From NCBI GenBank assembly GCA_013399695.1, contig VXAU01002292.1:1190400-1254399 (forward strand): 64,000 nucleotides of DNA. The letters run 5' to 3'. The DNA comes from Formicarius rufipectus. Its lineage: Eukaryota; Chordata; Aves; Passeriformes; Formicariidae. This document shows, in pieces, positions 37,435 to 49,226 of this stretch. Under the pieces are notes generated by a model. It made no database searches and was not told the DNA's origin. It saw only the letters and a program-made list of their open reading frames with translations. How positions within the stretch are numbered: position 1 is the first letter of the stretch; every line of letters begins with the position of its first letter. A program made the translations under genes and the position numbers.

Positions 37435-38301
37435 ACAACTAGTTCTACAGTTACATAATTTTTACCCCTTTGTTCAGCGACCAGTTTTCTAAAAGTGATG
37501 CTACAAAAAATTCTTTCAGATGGCTTCCTCAGTGACCACATACAAAATAAATAAAAGCGATAGAGGAGAGCAAGTGTCTGAGGTCAGTGAGGCACACTTT
37601 GTAACAGCTCAAAATCAGTGATTTCTCCGACATCATCGATTCAGGGTCTGTCTCTAAGAAATGGCCTTATTAAAGAAATGCAACAGTAATGGGTAGTTTG
37701 CTGAAATATGTTTTGCTCTGTCAGAGCTCACAGTCTGGGATGAGGAACGAGTGATATTCAAAACAGCAGAGTAACTGGCACTTTATATCAGGACCGCTTG
37801 GGGCCTTAGGGACCAAAACCAAAGGAAAAATTGTTGAAAAAAAAATGTTTTAAAATGTCTGCATGAAAAGATCATTCACACATGGCCTTCTACAGGATGA
37901 GCCTAACACCGCATTTCATCAGTGTTTGACAATTGCCAAAACTGGAGGAAAGGATAAATAATTCACACATAGAAATAAATAAATTACTTCATGCAAATCT
38001 AACAGCTTAAAATGTTGTGAGCAGTAGTAATTCATTTTTTAAAATGCTGACACATTCTGTGAACTCATAACAAAAAATGTGTCCTTCAGAAAAGTCCCTG
38101 ATCAAGATCCAAGAATAAACAAGAGTATGATGATGTGTCACGGGCTCCCTTTCAAACTGCATAAACCTTTAAAGAGGAGCTACTCACTTCACAAAGCATG
38201 CGAGAATAGAAAAAGCAACCCTCTCCAAATAACAGTGGTTGTACTTCCTCCCTCCTAAGAAGGCACGCAGTACTTTTCCTGCTCCAACCGGAGATACAAT
38301 A

Positions 38302-38361
38302 CTAATCATGACAACACTAGGATTTCATGATCTAATCATGACGGTATTAGCATTTCACAAG
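38302..38361. repeat. 30-bp tandem duplication
   Basis: Two adjacent units start CTAATCATGAC at 38302 and 38332 and share ATTTCA at the same offset; about two-thirds of positions match. It is an old, diverged local duplication in intron 2. Confidence 0.7.
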
Positions 38362-38393
38362 CGATGTATTATACATGTTTTTTGACAATAAAC

Positions 38394-38403
38394 TGACTCA
38401 GCA
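38394..38403 (-). promoter_or_regulatory. MARE/AP-1 element (intron 2)
   Basis: The plus strand reads TGACTCAGCA, the exact reverse complement of TGCTGAGTCA. It lies about 2.2 kb from the donor of exon 2. Confidence 0.45.
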
Positions 38404-39463
38404 TTTAAAACTCTCAGCCAGATGAAGCCACAGCTCTCCCCAAAGTTAACAATGAAGACAGCTCACATTTGAAGCCCACTGGCAAACACACATGCATGCA
38501 TCCCCTGAAGTCTTACCTCATCCTTTCGCAAGTGAAAAAACCCACCCTACCAAGCTGACAGGACTCCAGTGGTTTTCCATGAGGTCAAAACCAGAATTGG
38601 GCTTCCTCATTGACCCCATAAACACTGATGTGCAAGAGCAACACACACTCAGTCCTGACCCCACTGAACAGAATCAAATTTGGAAGGCAGACAGAAAGAA
38701 AAATAATGTTTCATATCAAAAGCTGCTAGAATGCAAGCAGATTATGCCAATTACAACTACTTCACCCTGTAGGTGAGTAGCAAATGAGAGATCTGTCTGT
38801 ACATTCACAGGAGAGTAGCTTTCACAGAAGGTGGGCAAAAAAAGCATCATATCTGCCCTTTCTTTCAGAGCTGCCTTAGAGATCGTCAGAGTTTGAAAGT
38901 TCCTCTTGCTTCTTACAGTAGGTGCAATTTAGCACAAATAAAAGACCAGGGGGAGCTTTGGAGAACAAAAGGAGGATGTCCTATATTCAGACTCCCACTA
39001 GCAGGGGAGTTGCACAGGTCACATTTTACAAGGATGAACCAGCAATCTTTCACTAACTTCTCTCTCCCCCCACCTCTTATACAGCGATGACAATAATCCT
39101 CCTATCCTAATTCACTGACCTGAGCTAGAGAGTAAGGAAGTTACACCTTGGTATTTCCAAACACAGTGCTGGGAATTTTGAAAGTTTTCTGGATGTCTCC
39201 AGCCACAACAGGACGATTCAACAGGGGCAGAGAGAGCAAGCAGCTTCAGCAACCAATCAGTCACCAGCTGGCTGCTAAGGATCGGCCTGAGCTGTTGCAC
39301 TGCAAGCTCATCCTTCCACCAAGAAATCCTCTCATTTTGCACAACAGAGTCACAGCTTTATTTCCCTCCTCTTGCCAGAGTAAGACCTATCTAATAGTGC
39401 AATAACATAAAGCAAAGTTTCACACTTTTTTTCTGGAGCATGACCCTTCTCTGCCAAAGTTCT

Positions 39464-39482
39464 GCAGGGCAGGGCAGGGCAG
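39464..39482. repeat. (GGGCA)n short repeat
   Basis: Three to four units of GGGCA in intron 2. Confidence 0.7.
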
Positions 39483-40620
39483 ATCGGAAGAGAAGAGTGA
39501 TTTTATGGAGAATTTAGGTTTAACCTCTTATCAAACCTACTAGGCACTGTATTAGGCACTGCCAAGCTAAATTCCACAGTGTCAACACCCTTCGGCTGGG
39601 GGTCTGGCCCTATTTCTGTATGCAGGATTAAACAAGTACCTGCTCTGGAGGGAAATATTTGATAGGCACAGATGAGTATACCTCTCCTTTTCAGCTCTGT
39701 GGTCAGTATGTTTAGCCAAAGCAGAAGCACAGGTAATAGTTGCTATACCACAAGTCTCAGCACAAGGAGAAATGAAGGGTTGTCCCTTGGGTTATTACCC
39801 TACCGAACATCACACCTAACTATAATAGCTACTCTATATGAAGGAGTAAACACAAAACCAAATTGCTCATCCGGGTTCATTTCTTTCCAGCCCTTCTGAA
39901 ACAACAACAAAGAATGTACCCACTCCAGGGACAAGGATAGGACAGACTTGCTCAGCTACCAGTGAAGATACTGTCCCAGATAAACAAAAGTTAATTTAAG
40001 CTACGGCCACCCTTCTGTCAAGCTTGCTACAGTTCTACCATTACACTTCCTTAACCAACAAGTTGGAGTTTTTAAGAATTTAGGAAGTTGGGAATACAAC
40101 AAGTTCACTAAAAGAATAAAGCAATTTCATAACCAAAGGGAAAACAAAAAGGAATAATTAAACACATTTCCAGGAATTTTTTTTTCCCCCTCTATGTTTT
40201 TTTAAAGCTATTTATTGGACAGCCGAGGCACTTTAGTCTCAGAGCCAGAGGCAATGAATGGTCCTGGAAAACAGCAGTCTAGAAATTGGCACAGAGAACT
40301 ACTCCACAGTTTAAATATGCTTATTCAGATGCTGTTCAAATTGTGTGAAAATTTAACTATTTGCTAATTAGTACAGAACCAGTTTCAGGAGAAGGTTGAC
40401 TGCAATTTTCAGTAAAAATATTAGACAACAGATGACCAGCTGACAATTTCTTAACAGAGTTATTAGAGTACTATATTAAAAGCTAGTGGTCAGCATTTGT
40501 TGTTGTTGGGGCGCGTGTGTGTCTGTGCTAAAGAATCAAAGACAGGGTGAGCACACACTTTCCAAAGCGCTGTGATTTGGCTTGTCTGACTCCAACCTTC
40601 CCCAGAGCACTGCCGCTTAC

Positions 40621-40869
40621 CTCTTTGCAGTTAGATGCGTATTTGAAAGTCAAGTTCCTTGGCAAGGAAGCCTCTGCCTGAGTTAGGGTGCCTCCATCGG
40701 CACTGGGATCCAATGGGTGATCATTTACAATGTATGTGCACTTCTCTTCAAAATCAGCTTCTGTCCACAGAGTCATGTCAGCATCCTCCATGTCCATTTT
40801 CATTGTCCACTCTCTCCCTTTCACCAGATTCTTGAAACTCACAGCGTCCGAGCTACACTGTGTAGCAGC
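40621..40869 (-). CDS. PRDM1: PRDM1 exon 2: N-terminal acidic region, with conserved start methionine
   Basis: The acceptor TTTTTCCAG precedes GCTGCTACA; the donor is GAG followed by GTAAGC, phase 0. The product contains MKMDMEDADMTLWTEADFEE, then TYIVNDHPLD and AEASLPRNLTFKYASN, ending CKE. The ATG at 40803-40801 (A at -3) is the conserved start of the 789-residue protein, giving 61 residues from this exon. The 22 codons upstream of it are open and begin AATQCSSDAVSF, which aligns with the AAPKCNSSTVRF segment I recall from the N-terminally extended human form. That implies an upstream coding exon joined in phase 0, which I could not locate. The acidic N-terminus precedes the PR domain. Confidence 0.95.
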
Positions 40870-41840
40870 CTGGAAAAAAAGAAAACAGTCTTTAATCCTC
40901 ATTGTCCTTCAGTGTTGTGGTTTCCGTTGATACAGTGTGACTAATACAGTAGTCTGTGACACTTTAAAAGCGTATGCAGGATAGTTGGTACAGTTGAGTA
41001 ATAGCCAAAAAGCAGTGTAAACGAAGCTGCTCTGACTGAAGCAGCGCCTTAAAACATCAGCCTTTGGTAATAGTGAGGGAACAAAAACAAAGAGGAAAAA
41101 ATCCCTAGGCTGACAACTGCTTTACCTCTTTCAGACCCTTTTCTTAATGCTTCAGAGAGAAAAAAATATTCCGTGCTGAAGAAAACGTGGGGTCATGGCC
41201 GCAAGACCACTTAGTCGCCTGTGGAAAAGCTGCCTCAGAAAAGTGTCACAAACAAGGAGAGGAAGAGGAAAGGAGCTGCTGTCTGCGTCTGAATGAAGCT
41301 AAAAATGGAAAGCGCATGTTGGAAGAGCGGAACCCAGCCTTGCCTCTTCCAAATGGGGAAGCCTGAACTTTCCCACCGGCTTTCAACACACAAACAACTT
41401 TCAAAACAACCTGGCCCCCCCGCCTCCTCCTGACGTCCCCTTATCCTTTGGCATGGAAGGCTGAGAAAGACGACATCCTGCCAGCATCACTGCAGCAGCA
41501 GCAGCCCTGCACAAAGCACTGCAACACATTCTTGGGGGTCAAAATAGAAAAGAAGCAGAGAAAATAATTAAATATATGGATTTTAAATTTGATCTATCCC
41601 TTTTAATTTTGATGGTACCTCCTAGAATTACTATCTCGAAGCACTGGATATGAGCCTAGTAAGTCCTTCAGCCCTTCAGTCTGTTCAAGACAGAAGCACT
41701 GTTATCAAAATCTATCCCCGAACAAGTATTAGGGTCAGGCTCTTTCCATAAGGTTCAATAGGGACCAAAATCTATGCCTATGCCGGTAGCTGGGAATGAC
41801 GTTCAATCCGGCGTAAAATCCCTTCATTTTTCCTTTTCGG
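40870..41840 (-). other. Sequence between PRDM1 exon 2 and the promoter CpG island (intron 1)
   Basis: About 1 kb starting at the polypyrimidine tract and acceptor of exon 2. I searched the minus strand for an upstream exon whose donor would join exon 2 in phase 0 and resemble the short N-terminal extension of the mammalian protein; none was convincing. A short CAG run lies near 41490. Confidence 0.6.
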
Positions 41841-41851
41841 ATACGCAGCTA

Positions 41852-41866
41852 CTGTGAAAGTCACAG
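41852..41866. promoter_or_regulatory. Palindromic CTGTGA-AAG-TCACAG motif
   Basis: A perfect 6-base inverted repeat around AAG, containing GTGAAAGT, at the edge of the promoter CpG island. GAAAGT-type cores are bound by PRDM1 and IRF proteins, but the flanks do not match a full consensus. Confidence 0.25.
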
Positions 41867-42199
41867 CCCTACTCCGGGAAAAACGAAACGCGAAGACTCA
41901 AAGCGCACGACCTTCCGAGAAAGAGGTTAAGGGCTGACTGACTGCGGGCTCGGGGGAGACCCCCAGCGCCCCCCGGGGACCGCCCCTCCCAGGAGGCACG
42001 GCAGGGCCCCCGGCAGCCGCCCGAGTGGCTGGGGCAGGGGTCGCGGCACGCAGCCCACCCGAGACCGGCCCCGCGCCCCGTCCCGACTGCGGGCGAGGCG
42101 AGCGGTGAGACAGTGACGGACCCACGGCGTTGAAGGGGGAGAGGGGACGAGCCGCGAAACTCAGGCAGCGGGTGGGCGGGTATGACAGCTGCGCCGCGG

Positions 42200-42702
42200 N
42201 NNNNNNNNNNNNNNNNNNNNNNNNNNNNNNNNNNNNNNNNNNNNNNNNNNNNNNNNNNNNNNNNNNNNNNNNNNNNNNNNNNNNNNNNNNNNNNNNNNNN
42301 NNNNNNNNNNNNNNNNNNNNNNNNNNNNNNNNNNNNNNNNNNNNNNNNNNNNNNNNNNNNNNNNNNNNNNNNNNNNNNNNNNNNNNNNNNNNNNNNNNNN
42401 NNNNNNNNNNNNNNNNNNNNNNNNNNNNNNNNNNNNNNNNNNNNNNNNNNNNNNNNNNNNNNNNNNNNNNNNNNNNNNNNNNNNNNNNNNNNNNNNNNNN
42501 NNNNNNNNNNNNNNNNNNNNNNNNNNNNNNNNNNNNNNNNNNNNNNNNNNNNNNNNNNNNNNNNNNNNNNNNNNNNNNNNNNNNNNNNNNNNNNNNNNNN
42601 NNNNNNNNNNNNNNNNNNNNNNNNNNNNNNNNNNNNNNNNNNNNNNNNNNNNNNNNNNNNNNNNNNNNNNNNNNNNNNNNNNNNNNNNNNNNNNNNNNNN
42701 NN
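42200..42702. other. Assembly gap (503 N)
   Basis: Unsequenced bases inside the promoter CpG island. Extreme GC content commonly causes such gaps in bird assemblies. Predicted frames crossing it have no meaning. Confidence 0.99.
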
Positions 42703-44200
42703 CCCCTGTCTCCCTTTCGACCCGGACGGCCCGTGCGTCAGCAGGGAGAGCCGCGGCGCTGCTCCGCCGCCTTGCTCTGCCGAGCGGACGCTTCGCGGAG
42801 AGCGCACCTGAGGCAGCTTTTACTAGAAGTCTGCTTTCGGTGCTATTTTTAAGCTCCGGAGCTCAACACGCTCCCGCTTTCGTTCTTCCACAGTTTGACT
42901 TGACAGAACGTTACGAAAAATAACAATTAAAGGTACTCGCAAGTTCCCAAGGAACATTAATTAAAACTCGATTCAAAGTGCTTGTTCCCAAACCTTAACA
43001 GTAACAGTACTTTACTTGAGATGACACATTTGGGAGTTTCAGAGTTTGCACTTTATCCCTTTCCTGAGTCTTCTCCTAATCAATGCCTGTAAAAGGAACT
43101 GGAGAAAACATTTCTTTTTCTTCCCTTAAACAAAACCTTCCTGCTCTCCCTAGATAACAGCAGGGAAGCTCACAACAGCAGGACATGGCAAGAAGTGTTT
43201 CCAAACCCGTTGCCTCTTTCACAGCATGGTAAGAAAATGAGCACTGATCTTGCACAGGGCAATGTATAAGTGACTATCCAGGAACATGCTGGTGATGGAA
43301 GGAGGATTGGTAGAGCAATCAGCAGGTCCCGGCACCCAACTTTTTCCTCCGATCCAAGTCAGCATGCTGGCTGAAGGAAGGACATCCTGTGATGATGGCA
43401 TACAATGTCCTGTTTGTTTATTATTAAGAGCATTCCTGCTTCTCATTACAAAACAACCAGATGCCTTACTTCCTTCAGTGGTCCTGTCTCTTCAGCAAGG
43501 CATCCTCAGGCTCAGAGGAACAGTGATGCACAATTCCATTTATAGCCATCCACAGCCCAGCGCAAACACTAGCTGTGGCACTGTGAGGCAACTCTAATAC
43601 TTTTCCTTCTTCTCACACATATGAAAGCATATTTCTTGTCACTTTCTTGGCACTTTACATAGCAACTAGTTTCACATTCTTCTTCTAAACATACATACAC
43701 ATATTTTAGGATGATCTGGGTGTTACATATTTCTTCACAGGAAAAAGGGAGCAGGAGGTGGGGAGGAAGCAGGTTTTATGCAATCGGGTGCCTGTCTGTC
43801 TCTCTGACAGGCATACACAAACCCCTTTCCCTTAACCTGCTCCTCCTCCCACTGATAAAAAGACATGTGGAAAGGATTACTTGCCATTTTCGTCCTGCGA
43901 TGCTGAGAATAGCATATCTGTGTAAAGACCTTCCGTACGCGCTAACACAGGAGGGCTTCGTGGCAGCAGACATAAGTAGGGCAACTGCTCCCAAGTCAGT
44001 GTCCTGGCTTAACTGCCAGCACAGCGTAATTCCACAAGAGAGGTGGCCCGAGCACTGGGCTGAAGGATGTAAGTGTAATTGGATATACCTAGTAAAACTG
44101 AGGTCCAAATCCAAAATGAGGTCTAGGAAGGCTCTGAAGTAGGAAGAACCATTCATTAAAGGAGAGAAATCCGGCCTACTTGATTGGGTTAATTAACTGA

Positions 44201-44210
44201 TGCTGAGTCA
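44201..44210 (+). promoter_or_regulatory. MARE/AP-1 element TGCTGAGTCA (upstream)
   Basis: Exact 10-base match to the Maf recognition core, about 1.4 kb upstream of the promoter CpG island. It is the third copy in the window; like the 32.5 kb copy it is followed by C. Confidence 0.5.
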
Positions 44211-47200
44211 CACTGCATAGAACAGAAAAACAATGTAGTCATACTGAAGGTGATTATTTTACCAAAAAACAGTCTCACTCCGAGAGGCAGCTGTTTCAGA
44301 GCTTTTCACTTCCCTGTTAGCTTTGAAAGAAAAACAAAAAAGGGGAGGGTGGGGGGGCAAAAAGAAAGGGTTGATGTGTTTCCTTCAGGGATGGATCTTC
44401 TTAACATGAAGAGCAGGGAAAAAAGCAAATCTGCTTTTCAAGGAACTGAGAATGCTTTTGGGCTGGAAAACAAGGGGAAGAAGAGATTAGATCAGATCAG
44501 ATGAAGTAAAATGTTTGTCAGGACAACAGGAGGATGCCAATATCCCAGGTCAGTGTGGCTCTTTCCCTGGAGCCTGGGGAGGGCAAGTACAGCCTATGAA
44601 GACTAGGGACTTCAAATAACTCTGTGGCACACTGAGGCTATCCTGAAATTAGCTCCAGGTGTCTCAGTGAAGCCGAGCCCAGAACTACCAATAGTTCAGG
44701 AGAAGGGGTTTTGCTGGTGTGCGGGTCTAGCCTAACAGTGGAATAAAACTAACTTTATCAAGAAAAAGAGACAGAAACAAATTGTTAAGAATGTGTACTA
44801 AAGCAAGAAACACAAAGGAAACTCTGCCATTAAATAAATATATAGACTGACCTTCTGACCTTCCTCCTTAAGAGAGAAGCATAAAAAGACACCCTGTTCA
44901 GCCAGAAGTTTTCTGTTCTTTTATAGAAATCGTTTGTACCAGTAGCTGCTATTGTCTGGAATGTGCAATCTCAAAATGTTGTTCATTTCAAAAAGAACAT
45001 TTTTAGTCATATTTTATTTTTTTCCTTCTCGCTCATAGAAAACCTCAATTACTGTATTAATCAGCATTTCTCAGGCAGCTCTCTCTGCAGCAGCTTTCAG
45101 CCTGGCAACAAATCATGAATGGCCCTAACAGCTCTGATCTCAGAAATCCCCATCCATTTCCTTTGATGCTATCACCACTTCAGCTCAACAACAAGCCTGC
45201 GCAACTCAGCCTCAGCTGCCACTGCTGCTGTTCTCCCTGCCTGCTGTAATTGTAAGGGGAAGAAGGAGGGAAAGGAGCTGGCTCTAATAGATGAAATTTC
45301 TTTAGAAAGTTGGAGGGGAAATAAAATGCACACAAGAGATTAAAGGAGAGTCTCATTTTCACATCCTCCCCTTCCCCAAACAAGGTCAGTGGCAGATTGA
45401 CCACATCAAGGGTAACTACCAGACCCACCCCCATTTCCCACTTCCTGCATGTAGGCATCCTTATGCGGGTAAACATTTGGGGACCAGTTGTGGTCATTAC
45501 TTGGAGAAGGTACATGATGTAGTTGCACAACTGCACATCTTTTAAAAGCCAACTGAGAAATCAAACTCTAAGAAGAACTTGCTTTCAAGTTCTGATATAC
45601 ACTCATGTTTTCAGGCCATGTTTTTAAAACGTGGTTGCTGTCATATTCAAGGGAGAGAGACCAAACATGCTCTAGTGACTGCAACAGGAAAAGTTACAGT
45701 CATCTTCTCACAGACTGGCCTGACCTTAGCAAAACAGTGCCTATAGGCTTCAGATATGATCTCAGAGGCTTTGTATGCCCTAGACAACTTCAGCATGGTA
45801 TTGCCTATAAGGAGACAAATTAAAATTGCACTTGAATCTACATGAACGTTTTTGCAAGGGCATTTGGGGTGGTGTATGGTGTAGGAGGAGGCTTTTGAAT
45901 TAACACATGCAGCTTTCAGGGACTGCTTTTAATTACAGAGCACCCTGGTCATTGCTCCTAGCACTTCCAAATGCCAAACGTTTATTTTTGTCTGAGCTGA
46001 GCAATACCAAGAGCAGATCTTTTGGCTGCGCTCTCAGCTACTGACTAGTGCAAGCCTTAATATCACTTCTGGTTTCTGTTGTTCTATCCTCTCAAAAATT
46101 TTCCTTAAAAAGAGAAAAAAGGAGTCAGGCTAAAATACCATATTCCTTTTTGCTTCCAGCTAGGCATTATTAAAATACTGCTCAGATGACACATGAATAA
46201 GCCAAAACAATCCTCCTGCAATGGAATACAAACATTCTCCCAGGACACAGAAGCAAGAACTAAGCTTCAGCCATTTCCTCTTGTTAAGGCTTGAGTTTGA
46301 GAAGAAGGAGCTGAGGCTGTCTGGGCCTGCTGTCAGGAGGGCAAGAAGGCTCTGTGAGAAGGTGGACCACAGAAGTTCCCTTCTTGGCTACCATCAGCCT
46401 TCCTACCACACTTCTAAGCAATGGTGGCCTTTGGAAAGGTAGGGAAGACAATCAGGAGCCCATATAACACTTTTATTGTCTTCGCATGTTTCTAGCAACC
46501 CAAGTTTGTATTGGACAACAAAACCTGACCACAAGAATCAACCTTTCACATCCCAAACATGGACTTTTGAATATTCTGTCCACTGCAACTGAGTCTGAGG
46601 AAAAATGAATGAGAACAGGCCAAACCATTCCAACCACTTTCCAACCTTACTGGTGACAAGGGGAAGAAAAAAGGGTGTGCTTTAGAAAACTTTCATTTAA
46701 AATAGGCTGATTTCTAGATTCTCACGGAGGATGGATAGGATGGTGCACTTATATTAGAAGAATGACTCCTGTGAATATTTCAGATATCAGCTCCACAACA
46801 AGCTCACAACAAGGTGAAACAATGAAGCCACTTCAGAATTAACTGTATTATTTCGACTTTCATGTGTCTTCCCAGCTTAGCAGTCCATCACACTTTTTGG
46901 GGTATGCTCCATTTCAGTCTGCCTGCTAAGATACAGTGATAGGAACAACGGTAAAACTTCAGACTCTGTCCCTGCACAATCCAGTTTTCATTTCAGATAC
47001 TCTCTGGGTTTACCAATATGGAGCTGATGAACACAGCAGAACGGGGGTAAGATCCATGGGTGGAACCAAGCCACTTTTCTCAGACAAAGAGCTGGCCACA
47101 GAGTGTGTTTCAAAACAGATTAACAAAAACAACAGCTACACACCATGACAAAGTTCACGTGGCAGATATGAAAATATTTACCCACCGATTATCACAGATC

Positions 47201-49186
47201 TAGCAATGTGACTACCGTGCATCAAGGACCACAGGATTTGAAATAGTGACTGTATGTTTAGAGCTGATTAGGGAATCTGGTAGGGTTGGTTCGAAGGACC
47301 ACTTTTTAAGCTTCTAAGAGTACAGTTGTCATTTCTTCACCTCTCCTACCCCAGGGTGGTGAAATAACAGTCTTTTCATACCTATGTGTTGGGTGGGGGA
47401 GGGAAGAATTCCTCTCCTATTAAACACAACTTCTCATTAAATAGTTGACACCTTATCCTTCTTTAAATGTTGTAATGTTTACTTTACAAAACCCAGGAAA
47501 GCTTTTAAAATAAAGATAGCAGAGAGATTCTTAAGCCGGGTGTCCTTGCTTATCTGCTCTTTATCAACCAGCTATTGTTTCTGGAGGAGCTCGCTGGGGA
47601 AGGTGGAGCAAAGGGAGTTAATGTTCAATAGGTATCTATCAGTTCCCCTGAAGGAATAGCGCTGCTGACAGAAGAGCAACACTGGGCTCTCAGCTACTTC
47701 CTGCAGAATGTGACAAACCAGAGAAGGAAAAAAACCCACAACAAAACAAACGAGGGCTGCTGCTACTTTCCCCCCTCCTCCTCCCAAAACAACTAGTTTT
47801 AAGAAATACATTGTCCTTAGGAGAGATAATCCTACAATAGAGAGTCCATTAGAGGTATTAAAGCATTGGCAGCGCCTGATCTACAAGAAGGGCTCTGTCC
47901 TGACAATAGACAATTAAAGCTGATAAATCTGCACTACTTGTTGCCGTTCTAATTCCTCGTAATTGTATGCTACTTGTCCCTGCCTCCTGCGTCCAGGGAT
48001 GAAGCATGCTTCTTTAATCTCCAGAGTACCTGACCTAGTTCCTATGTGGTCTTTTCAGGACCTGTTTTCTTCCCATCTGGACTTCTTCCCTCCTACTCTC
48101 CTTTCCTGCTTCTCTCCCCTAAGCATTAAGACGAGGTTACGATAGAGGGCACAGAAAACACCAGAGAACAGCACCCGGATCAATAATTCTGGAGCCCCAG
48201 ACAATGCACTAATCTGCAATAACAGCTAATCATGGTCAATTTGGCACACCAGTGATTAAACTGTACTTTTCATTAGGCTCAACAAGTAGAGCAGACGCAC
48301 ACTGACAATTCAAATTGCCCTATCAGTAAAAGCTGCCAAACTCACGTGCACTTCTGCATTTGTAGCTGCTGCATCACTAGACCTGCCAGACTAGGTCTTT
48401 GTAGGGGCTTACCTGTTTTCTTTTGCCATTTTATGGACTGAAACTCTTAGCCGTGATTTCTATAAAAATCAAGCCCTATCTCATTTCACTACCACAAGTT
48501 CTCTCAGTTAAAGGGCTCAGCGGGTGAAATTTTGATGTGCAACATGCTGAAAAACAATCATTGCAATTACATGTTTCCTCTTGGTGCTGAAAATATTCTT
48601 GTTTTTACTTTAGGTCTTAGAGATATTTGGTGTTTTTCACAAATTTCCTTTTTATTTTCTTGAAGAAATGTTGGAAGCCTGCTGATGACAGAGCAGAAGC
48701 ATGGAAATGTAAAACACAGGATTTAGAAGATGGAAAAGAAGTAAAAATTATGTTGGATCTATTTATTTTTCAAATTGAACAGCTCAGCCAACATCACAAA
48801 ATATTTGGAGACTCGAGAATGGTTTGGATTTTCTTTTTTCACCCCTTAAGTTGTGAACAAGCCACTACCACATTCACCTTAGAAATCTACACAGCTATTA
48901 ACCTTTACATGCCATTTTGATAGTGACCTTCCTGTCACCCTCATTGAACAATTTCTTTTGACAACAGTTTATTCTGGTTGCAGTTGTACCTAGCAGACCC
49001 ATTTTGCAAACTGCCCTGAAAGCCTCACCCAAGAGTTTACCACACTTTTTTCTAAGGCACAACACCAAATTCCAGGACTCCTAGAGACCAACCCCACACA
49101 CTCAGAGGTCTCCTTCTGTTTAACTTTAGCTTATCATCCTTGTAGTAACTTGAATAAGTGTTAAAACTGCACTTCAAGTTGCTCTT

Positions 49187-49226
49187 AAAAAAAAAAAANA
49201 AAAAAAAAAAAAAAAGAAAAAAAAAA
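49187..49226. repeat. A-rich homopolymer with an ambiguous base
   Basis: About 40 bases almost entirely A, with one N at 49199 and one G. The ambiguous base probably reflects sequencing difficulty in the run. Confidence 0.9.

Larger units (their letters stand above)
34209..40620 (-). other. PRDM1 intron 2
   Basis: About 6.4 kb between exons 2 and 3. Most is unremarkable AT-rich sequence. It contains a strong CpG-rich island at about 36.49-37.20 kb, a T-rich tract at 37409-37434, a 30-bp tandem duplication at 38302-38361, a MARE-type element at 38394-38403 and a short GGGCA repeat at about 39464-39482. No additional coding exon was recognised. Confidence 0.85.
17925..42850 (-). other. PRDM1: PRDM1 (Blimp-1) gene locus
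   Basis: Overall span of the gene, read leftward from the CpG-rich promoter region to the probable polyadenylation site. PRDM1 is a PR-domain zinc-finger transcriptional repressor in the nucleus. It drives plasma-cell differentiation, primordial germ-cell specification and several embryonic cell-fate choices by recruiting co-repressors and histone-modifying enzymes to GAAAG-type sites. The six coding exons here join in frame with GT-AG introns to give 789 residues from the conserved MKMDM methionine, the length of the standard human alpha protein by my recollection. The first exon of the N-terminally extended form was not found. Identity rests on near-identical zinc fingers and PR domain and is very secure; the outer boundaries are inferred. 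Confidence 0.93.
41840..42850 (-). promoter_or_regulatory. PRDM1: CpG island with gap, expected main PRDM1 promoter and first exon
   Basis: Dense CpG sequence flanks a 503-base run of N on both sides (41.86-42.20 and 42.70-42.83 kb). It lies about 1-2 kb upstream of exon 2, the expected position for the PRDM1 first exon. The transcription start and first-exon donor are not visible, probably because they fall in the gap. No convincing TATA box was seen. A palindrome-like CTGTGAAAGTCACAG sits at the transcript-downstream edge (41852-41866). Confidence 0.65.

Noticed and set aside
39481..39492. AGATCGGAAGAG, identical to the first 12 bases of a common Illumina adapter
   Set aside because: The next bases (AAGAG) do not continue either standard adapter and the surrounding sequence is continuous, so a chance match is more likely than contamination.
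40870..40902. Start codon giving MRIKDCFLFFQ upstream of exon 2
   Set aside because: This reads through the polypyrimidine tract and acceptor of intron 1. The TTTTTTTCCAG junction shows it is intronic.
41869..42852. Open frames of 209-312 codons spanning the N run
   Set aside because: Most of their length is N, and the flanks are GC-rich promoter sequence.
42843..42855. CTTAAAAATAG on the minus strand as a TATA or MEF2 box for PRDM1
   Set aside because: It departs from both consensuses, the start site lies in unsequenced DNA, and the PRDM1 promoter is not known to depend on a TATA box.
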